Of a DNA stretch of 64,000 bases, positions 57,029-64,000 are shown piece by piece; positions within the stretch are counted from its first letter, which is position 1; each line of letters begins with the position of its first letter. This DNA is from Rhabdophis nuchalis. Lineage: Eukaryota; Chordata; Lepidosauria; Squamata; Natricidae. Below the pieces are notes generated by a model. The model had not been told where the DNA came from. It made no database searches and worked only from the letters and a program-made list of their open reading frames with translations. The stretch lies in NCBI GenBank assembly GCA_039707465.1, contig CM077644.1:220349962-220413961 (forward strand), in the 5' to 3' direction. The position numbers were made by a program, and so were the translations under genes.

Positions 57029-58865
57029 TCATAGCCCTAAAGAAAGAGAAAGATAGTTTCTTTCACATGAAGTGATTTGATTTTTCTAGAGCTTGCATTT
57101 AATTGCACCCCGTAAAAAAGGAAGGCGAATGTTGGTGATAAGAGATTATTCTCAAACGAACAGAACCAGCCATCTGCAGACCAGACATACAACTTAGGAA
57201 GACATGTCGTCTCCCCGGAGCAAAAATCAAGTATATGGCTGAGAACAGAGGTGGGCTCCATCAGTCACTACTGCCGGTTCACTTGTGGGCACTTTGTGCA
57301 TGCACGCGCATGTGCAGTGCAATACAAATTGCTCTGTGCATGCACAGAAGCAAAAAATAAGATGGGGGCAACTACGGCGCCACCCAGAGAACCAGTTCAC
57401 TGGCATGGCAGACCTGGGTTGCTACCAGTTCAAGTGACCCAAGCTGCCAAACCACTACCGGTTTGGCAAAACCGGTCCGAATGGGTAGGAACCCACCACT
57501 GGCTGAGAACCTAACCAAAATAATTAGGCCCACAGATTACTACCCTTTTCTATTACTACATGTAGGCATGAATGACACAAAAAAGAACTTAAAAACAATA
57601 TTGATTTGGGGCAGCTAGGAGCAGCTAGGCAAAAAATCAAGAATTTAGATGCACAGGTAGTTTTTTCATCTGTACTGCCAACAAAAGGACAACATCTGGT
57701 AAGAGAACAAAGAATTCTAGAAGTGAACCACTGACTAAAGGGTTGGTGTCACCCAAAAAACTTTGGATCCCTGGACCATGGTCTGTGCGATCTTCATGGG
57801 CTTTTGGCAAGTTGTCGGCTACACCTCACAAAAACTAGGAAGAATGTTTTCAGAAAACGATTGGCTCAACTTATCAGGAGGGCTTTAAACTAAAATTGAG
57901 GGGGGATGGTGACCAATCTTTAGGATCTCTAGGACCTAATTCCAAAGAAAAACTCTAAAAAGCAAATCAAATAATGAAGTAAGGAGGGATAGGAAGGAAG
58001 ACAAATTCAAAAATCAAATAGGAGACATAGGAAGAGTCAGACATAAAGATCTTAGGTATCTCTATACAAATGCACCAAGTCTGGGGAACAAACAGAGTGA
58101 ACTTGAACTATTAATACATGAAGGTAGATATGATATAGTTGGAATAAGAGAAACTTGGTGGGATGTAACCCATGACTGGAACATAATGATAGAAGGATAC
58201 AAACTGTTTTAAAAAAACAGACCCCCATAAAAGAGGAGGTGACATGGCCATAGGTGTATTCTATAGGCCAATCAAGCAGAAAAAGTAGATGTTCTTTTTG
58301 CTAACCAACTAACGAATATGTGGAAAACACACTATAATAATAACAGGGGATTTCAATTACTTTGACATCAATTGGAAGACTAACTCTGCACCAAGTGAAA
58401 AATCAAATAATCTCCTAATCAACCTAGCTGACAATTTTGTTGTTCAAAAGGTAGAGAAGGAAACGAGAGGGACAGCCATAGTGGACTTAATTCTTACAAA
58501 CAGAGAAGAAGTGATAGAGGGAAACTGCAGGAACCTTGGGTGAGAGAAGAACCAGGGAAGACATGATATCAGTGTTACAATATTTGAGGGGCTGCCACAG
58601 GAAGGGGTCAAGCTATTTTCCAAGGCACCTGAAGGTCAGACAAGGAATGATGGATGGAAACTGATCATGGAGAGATTCAACCTGAAAATAAGGAGAAATT
58701 TTCTGACAGTGAAAGCAATCAACCAATGGAACATTTTGTATTCAGAAGTTGTGGGAGATTCACTAAAGGCTTTCAAGAAGAGATTGGGCTGCCATTTGTC
58801 AGAAATGGTGTAAGATCCCCTGCTTGGTCAGGGAGGGGGTGGTGGACTAGGTCACTTTCAACTCT
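57029..58865 (+). mobile_element. CR1 LINE with ORF1, endonuclease and 3' end but no RT
   Basis: Upstream, frames give PAICRPDIQLRKTCRLPGA (57163-57228) and, after a hAT MITE insertion, LLLHVGMNDTKK (57550), consistent with the esterase-like CR1 ORF1. From about 58060 come the endonuclease phrases YDIVGIRETWWDVTHDWN and [11 protein letters not shown] and [10 protein letters not shown]. Near 58556 the sequence jumps to the CR1 3' end (ACATGATATCAGTGTTACAA, AACCTGAAAATAAGGAGAAA). So the RT is deleted internally. Frames are broken by several indels. Confidence 0.85.
57246..57501. mobile_element. hAT MITE, family A, perfect 8-bp TSD
   Basis: 256 bp, from CAGAGGTGGGCTCCATCAG to GGTAGGAACCCACCACTG. 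GCTGAGAA flanks both sides (57238-57245 and 57502-57509). It lies in the CR1 ORF1 region, and removing it restores the CR1 sequence. Confidence 0.93.
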
Positions 58866-58938
58866 TCTACTCTACTCTACTCTACTCTACTCTACTCTAC
58901 TCTACTCTACTCTACTCTACTCTACTCTACTCTACTCT
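58866..58938. repeat. TCTAC pentanucleotide array at the CR1 3' end
   Basis: About 14 TCTAC units directly after CAACTCT of the CR1 tail, which normally ends in a short TTCTA-like repeat. Confidence 0.95.
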
Positions 58939-58944
58939 AATCTA

Positions 58945-60115
58945 ATTATATGAATATATCTTACCCCTGATGAATTATCTTGGATTGATATGCAATGATG
59001 CAAGAATCTTGTTCAGTGACATATATGCAGAGCACATTATGCAGGATTTAATACATATACATTTTGTAGTCTTCCAAGACTCTAGGAAGGAGATCATTGA
59101 ATACAGCCAATCATCACCTCTAAATACTAAAGTGAAAGTTTGTTTATTTTAATTAGTCTTTAAAATTGAGTTTGCTTTCCATTGATTTTGCATAGTGCCT
59201 CCGGGTTCTCTGTAGACACAGATTTTGTTAGCTTGTTGAATGATCCAGGAAGGGAGAAGACAATCTATCCATTGAAGCATGATGTAGTTGCTTAGCAGTC
59301 TACCCAAACATTTGACTGCATTTGATTTACATGCCTCTCATTGGCAAAGCAAAATGTGACCTAAAACCTGATACAGGTGGAGACGAGAAGGTTAGGCCTG
59401 CCATATCTAGCCTGCCGATATCCAGACGATGCTTGGAGCATAGCAAAGGATTAGAGGTTTTGATATCTTTGCTACCATCTAGTTAGTTCTCAACCAGTTT
59501 TTACAATTCAGCTCAGATATGGTAGGGAAGACAGTTTAAAACAAACAAGCAAGCAAACAAACCTTGAATTTTAACCTCTTAAATTGCATTTTATTGCACT
59601 ACTTTCAGATTCACTTTCTGGAATCACAAAGTATCATTTCTGGTTGATTTCTTATGGGAAACATTTGAAAAGGACACTCATTTCTGAGCATTGTTTAAGT
59701 CAATGACCTTCTAGCCTTAGAACGCTTGTGAAATCTGCTCTCCAGTAATCACTAATGCCAACTCTGTTATAGAACTGATTATCTGGGAGAGAACCTCTTC
59801 CAGACCAACGTGTACAGAATAAATAGATCCTTAAAAGTATTGGCAATCCCAGATAACAAAAGGGAACAGGATTGTTAGCATTGCAAGTTGGGCAGCCTTA
59901 GATATAGTGTGTGCGTGTGGGTGGGTGGGTGTTTAAGAAAAAGGACTTAAAAGGCTAATTTGTAAGTATCCTAATCAAGCTTAGATGAGAACCCATGGTT
60001 TTAAAACTATATGAAGTAAGTATGTGTAGTTTCATACAGCTCTCCTCATTTGTCCTTGCTGTACAAGGGTTTTAAACACCTTACTGTAAATGTTCAGAGT
60101 GATTATCTTGTTGTC
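58945..60115. other. No assignable feature
   Basis: Unassigned. A GTGTGCGTGTGGGTGGG tract lies near 59910. Confidence 0.4.
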
Positions 60116-60500
60116 CAGTGCATGCATGGGAGTCAAATGTGCATGCAAGGGGGCAAGGTACATGCAGGGGTCACACACACATGCACAGGGGAGCACACAT
60201 GCATGTGCAGTGGTGCATGCAGGGATCACGCATATATGCGTGGGGTGGGGGAACACAAGGGGCTGCATGTGGGGGGGGTTGTGCACACATGCAGAGGGGC
60301 AGGGTGCACTTGGGGGAGGTCACAGGCACACACATGGGGTTTGTATGTGCATGTGCAGGGATGGGGCGCATCTAGGGGATCACTTGTGCATGCGTGGGAG
60401 GCCAGAGGAGCACATGGGAGTGTGCATGCATGTGCAGGGTGCATGTGGGGGGGTCGTGTATGCATGTACGGGGGGCAGGGTAACGTGGGGGGTATCACAG
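60116..60500. repeat. Degenerate GT/GC-rich minisatellite
   Basis: Repeated phrases of the type GTGCATGCAGGGG, GGGATCAC and ACACACATGC recur at irregular 42-75-bp spacing. The composition is alternating purine-pyrimidine with G-runs. Long frames on both strands here (for example 60050-60529 and 60226-60552) are low-complexity artefacts. Confidence 0.75.
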
Positions 60501-60800
60501 TTACAATGACACTGCAAAATGACTTATGACCATTTTTCACACTTTTGACCAATGCAGCATCCCCATGACAATATGATCAAAATTTGAATGCTTGGCAACT
60601 GTATTCATGAGAGTTGCACATGTGGTCACCATCTGCAACTTTCCCAGCTGACTTCTGACAAGCAAAGTCGATGGGGGAAAACCAGATTTGCTTAATGACT
60701 TAACAACTGTGCCAGAAAAGATTGGAAAACAGGACAAATCTCAATTAACACCTTCCTTGCTAAACAACAAAAGTTATACTCGTATGTCGAGGACTGACCC
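60501..60800. repeat. MITE-like repeat ending TATGTCGAGGACTGACC
   Basis: Contains TGACTTATGACCATTTTTCA, TTGGCAACTGTATTC and GACTTCTGACAAGCAAAGTC. The end resembles GTAAGTCGAGGAGTACC of the repeat at 3300, in an inverted relationship. Family unclear, probably a DNA transposon derivative. Confidence 0.5.
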
Positions 60801-61234
60801 ATAATATGTGCATCAATCACTGATCATAAATCGGCTCTTTGCAGAAAGCTTTGATTCAAGCTAGATGTCATAAACTATTGTGGATAAATGACTAATGCTG
60901 TTAGACTGTGTAATTCCAACAACTCCAGAAATCAAAGACAATAGAAACAAGTGGGAAAACTGCTAGAGACACTGAGACACTGACACATTCACGGAGTGAA
61001 TGCTTAATTTATTCTGATTCTTATTTTCATTGTAAATTGACTTGGAAATAGACCTTAATTAAATAGCAAAGATTCTTTTCCCCTCCTGTGCTGTCTTGAT
61101 GCAGTCCTTCTCTTTCTGTACTAACAATCTCTGGGCATGACAAAATATTAATTTTAAGAATTCAACATTTCTGTTTTCCAATATGCATTTAACAGATGCA
61201 GTTGCCAACTAAGTCTTGAATTTTACTGCATAAT
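60801..61234. other. No assignable feature
   Basis: Unassigned. Confidence 0.4.
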
Positions 61235-61252
61235 AAGCCTTACTGAATTTCT

Positions 61253-62061
61253 TTAAAAATACATTTTTATCAGGTTATAAAATATTATAAAATACAAAAG
61301 GAAATAAAAGGACAGTGAGAAGGAAGGGAAAAGGAGAAAGGAAAGTGAGGAAGGAGAGGGGAAAGAAAAAGAAACATTGACTTTCTCTGTTACAGTAGAA
61401 TAAGGCATTAAAAACAGATCACAACTTTTTGTTTTAGCATAATAGTATGAACCAATCCAGTGGTGGGATTCACTTACCTTCCCTACCAGTTTGCAAATGT
61501 GAGCACTCGCGCCTTGTCTGCGCAGGCACATCACCTGCGCATGCGCAGTGCTCGTGCATTACGTTGGGGCGGGTAGACGGATCCTCCTGCAGCTGCTGCT
61601 ACCGGTTTGCCTGAACTGGAGAGAACTGGCTGGATACCACCTCTGAACCAGTAATTTCTATAAAGATCTATCAATCTAATCTGTAAAAGTCAAAATCAAA
61701 GTTTCATTTTTTCCCCACATCAAGCACGAAGTTCAGAAATGGTTTCCCTGCGGAAACAAAAATACTTATGTTCTTTTCTTTAAGCAAAGTAGTCTGTCTC
61801 GCCATTTCAGCCAACCCCTTCGGCTTCTGCAACCGTTCTTCCATAGTAGGAATCGAAGTGTCCTACTTTTGTGCATTCAGTAGTCTTGCTGCTGTCAACA
61901 TATATGGTAACAAAGTTCCAAACTTTTTCTCCAGTTCTTTTTCCATTAGACCGAAGAGGAACAGTTCTGGTTTCATTTTTATCTCCATTTTCAGGATTTT
62001 CTGTATTAAGATATGAGTCACAGTCCAGTTTTTTTTTTTTTTTTTGCTTTATCACATGTGG
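61253..62061 (-). mobile_element. L1 LINE 3' end with 18-bp target duplication
   Basis: AAGCCTTACTGAATTTCT occurs at 61235-61252 and 62062-62079. Minus-strand frames read MLTAARLLNAQK, TSIPTMEERLQKPKGLAEM and TLLKEKNISIFVSAGKP, the C-terminal region of L1 ORF2, with frameshifts. A family A hAT MITE lies in the 3' UTR. A T-run at about 62029-62045 is an A-rich stretch in the coding strand, not the poly-A tail. Confidence 0.88.
61458..61645. mobile_element. hAT MITE, family A, inside the L1
   Basis: 188 bp, from CAGTGGTGGGATTCACTTAC to GGCTGGATACCACCTCTG. Flanks AACCAATC and AACCAGTA match at 5 of 8, a decayed duplication. The CpG-rich interior includes CTGCGCATGCGCAGTGC. Confidence 0.85.
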
Positions 62062-62079
62062 AAGCCTTACTGAATTTCT

Positions 62080-62698
62080 ATTGCTGGGATTACTACAGAT
62101 GCTGACCCTACAAGCATATAGAGAAGAATATGTACTACAGTAGCAATTTACTCAGATGGTAATAATTGTATTTTAAATAATAGTAGTATAAAAGATTGGG
62201 GCTGTTTTGACATTACTAGAGAAGGTATGGAGGGCCTTGGGAATACATTTTGAGTGATTCAGAAGGGATTTTATAATTTTATATGTGTGTCAATACAACA
62301 ATATTTAATACACTTACATTTCTCCACCTTTTGAAAATCAGTGGAAAATTGCACTGCTGTGATTCAGTAGATTGCTGCCAAAAATTGACAGCATGAAATT
62401 CAAGTCTCCAGCAGTCACAAAAGAGGGGTGGGAAGCACACACAATAGAGTACTCATCTCCAGTGTGCTGTAGCAGGCTACATTCTGGTGAAGGAATTTAG
62501 CATGCTGTTTAAATTTTCACATATTCTATTTTTATCTCAGAGGCAAGCATGGTTAACCTAATTGCAAGGGCATGCTAACCAAGTCTCAGACAAATGAGGT
62601 GGGGCTTTAACCATACAATGTGACCACCATCTTGATTTTTTATACGCCTAAAGATACACATACCAATGCAACATAATATGCACAAGAGCAGCATGTTG
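62080..62698. other. No assignable feature
   Basis: Unassigned. Confidence 0.4.
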
Positions 62699-62706
62699 TT
62701 CTAGGA

Positions 62707-63126
62707 CCGTGATGGCGAACTTATAGCACATGTGCTATGCAGAGCCACCATGGCAGCCCTCAGCTCTGACATACATGCGTGCTCTGGCCTCTGGTGCACA
62801 TGTGTGTGGATTCTCAGCCTTCTGGAGGGTTGGGGGAGGCTGTTTTCAGCCTCCCCAGGCTTCAAGAAAACTTCCAGAGCCTGGGGAGGGCAAAAGCAGG
62901 CCCAAAAAGTCAACTAGAAGTCCGTTTCCGCCTTCCGGAGGGTCTCCAGGAGCCAGGAAGGCAATTTTTGCCCTCCCCAGGCTTCCAGAGGCTGGGGAGG
63001 GTGAAAACGTCCCTCATGTGATGGTGGTAGTCACACACACGTGCAGGTGGGTGGGGCATGTACATGTGCGTGATAGTGCACATGCACAATTTTGACACTC
63101 CTTTAGAAAAAGGTTAGCCATCACGG
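62707..63126. mobile_element. hAT MITE, family D, perfect 8-bp TSD
   Basis: 420 bp. Ends CCGTGATGGCGAACTTAT and GGTTAGCCATCACGG are inverted, with TTCTAGGA at 62699-62706 and 63127-63134. The interior has repeated CCTCCCCAGGCTTC segments with TGGGGAGGG complements, so much of it is internally inverted. The frames on both strands are not genes. Confidence 0.93.
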
Positions 63127-63134
63127 TTCTAGGA

Positions 63135-63470
63135 GGACTCTATCCAGATTAGTATACTTTCCATCTGATTATACACTGAAAATTAGTAGTCGCTATTCCT
63201 TGTAGCAACAGCAGACAAAAGTCCTACCTGCTTTATCTGAGGTAAAGGTTATAGATCACTGTTTCTTTGCAGTTAATAGCCACAATCTCGTTCTTCTGGC
63301 CTACTAATGGTGGGTCTGCTGGCAGTTGGAAAAAGACAATGGAGTTCACAGGGCTTCTGCAGGCCACAGAGAGACCAGGCAAAAGCTATGTGAGACCATT
63401 GGATTATGGGTTTCTCATATGTGACGCAGATATAAGAGACATTTTACACTAATTGTATCCAACATGTTGC
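63135..63470. other. No assignable feature
   Basis: Unassigned. Confidence 0.4.
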
Positions 63471-63471
63471 A

Positions 63472-64000
63472 TTTTTTTTAAAATAATCTTTATTAATATA
63501 AATATAAAAAATTAAACATTTAACAAGTATAGGGTAGGGGTATTGGAGAGGATGTACAAGGGTAAAGATAGGGGGAGACGAACCGGGGATATATCTACTC
63601 CCCTAATTTAAGAAGTATATTTGTCCCAGTTTAACATCAGTTGTTATTTGTATTCATATTTGGATGCTTACATTTGAATCTATAACATTGTCTTAAATAT
63701 AGTATAGTCTTATAACTCCTTATATCTGTTTCGCTATTGTTCTATCTAGTTGTTTCAATACAATACAATACAATACAATACAATAGCAGATACAATACAA
63801 TTGCCAATTTTCCTTTGTTATCCGTCATTCTCTTACCATACCATCTGTACCATTTCTCCCAGGATTGGACATAGATTGAGGTTGACTTGTCCTATAAGAT
63901 ATACGTTAATTTATCTGATTCCGCACAGCTGAAAATTTTAGATATAATTAGGCTTTCAGTTGGTGGGTTGTTATTTTTCCACTGCTGTGCAATGGCCATT
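63472..64000 (-). mobile_element. L1 LINE 3' end, continues beyond the window
   Basis: A T-run at 63472-63480 is the minus-strand poly-A. Minus frames at the right edge read MAIAQQWKNNNPPTESLI, IISKIFSCAESDKLTYIL and SWEKWYRWYG, the C-terminal end of L1 ORF2. The RT lies outside the window. An AATAC pentanucleotide tract (63757-63785) interrupts the sequence. Confidence 0.85.
63757..63785. repeat. AATAC pentanucleotide tract
   Basis: Five to six CAATA units inside the L1 copy, followed by a displaced GATACAATACAAT. Confidence 0.9.

Noticed and set aside
60050..60552. Overlapping ORFs up to 159 aa in several frames
   Set aside because: They run through a degenerate minisatellite; repetition removes stop codons. 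Composition is Gly/His/Cys-rich and no domain is present.

Overview
The window is vertebrate nuclear DNA with no host gene that I can support. Its repeat set points to a squamate reptile, most likely a snake. It holds CR1, L2, L1, RTE/BovB-like and Penelope-like retroelements, tRNA-derived SINEs of squamate type, many hAT and TA-target MITEs, a Tc1 element, and long AAT and pentanucleotide microsatellites. Family names rest on protein motifs and end sequences read by eye; no database was searched.

Layout. 0-15 kb: CR1 and L2 fragments and short DNA transposons in otherwise unassigned AT-rich sequence. 16-22 kb: a SINE broken by an L2 and by a Tigger-like element that itself carries another L2, then a hAT element split by an L2. 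22.5-25.7 kb: a nearly full-length L2 on the plus strand. 25.7-33.3 kb: hAT MITEs (one inside another), a 216-bp tandem array that begins at a MITE, and a GC-rich 706-bp hAT-like element inside an RTE-like LINE. 33-38.6 kb: mostly unassigned, with one CR1 and one L1 tail. 38.8-43.7 kb: a SINE split by L2, then an ORF1-only L1-like insertion with a 13-bp target duplication, then a second nearly full-length L2 on the minus strand. 44-48 kb: an old RTE/BovB-like LINE cut by an L2 with a 120-bp fold-back, a SINE holding another L2, and a Penelope-like element. 51-53 kb: a truncated L2 and a hAT-like MITE split by L2. 54-59 kb: CR1 RT next to a two-phase pentanucleotide array, an internally deleted Tc1, and a CR1 that lost its reverse transcriptase. 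60-64 kb: a GT-rich minisatellite, fold-back and hAT MITEs, and two L1 tails, the last running off the window.

How the parts relate. The autonomous families are L2, CR1, L1, RTE/BovB and Penelope, and every copy is broken here. The SINEs, MITEs and ORF1-only L1 are non-autonomous and would depend on proteins made elsewhere. The nesting gives a relative chronology: RTE/BovB and SINEs are old hosts, L2 inserted repeatedly and late, and several hAT MITEs are recent enough to keep perfect 8-bp target duplications. The two long L2 copies each carry a single visible frame lesion, which suggests fairly recent activity. The strongest observations are the ORF1-only L1-like insertion, covarying base pairs in the L2 3' hairpin, the fold-back L2, the multi-layer nests, and the Tc1 copy.
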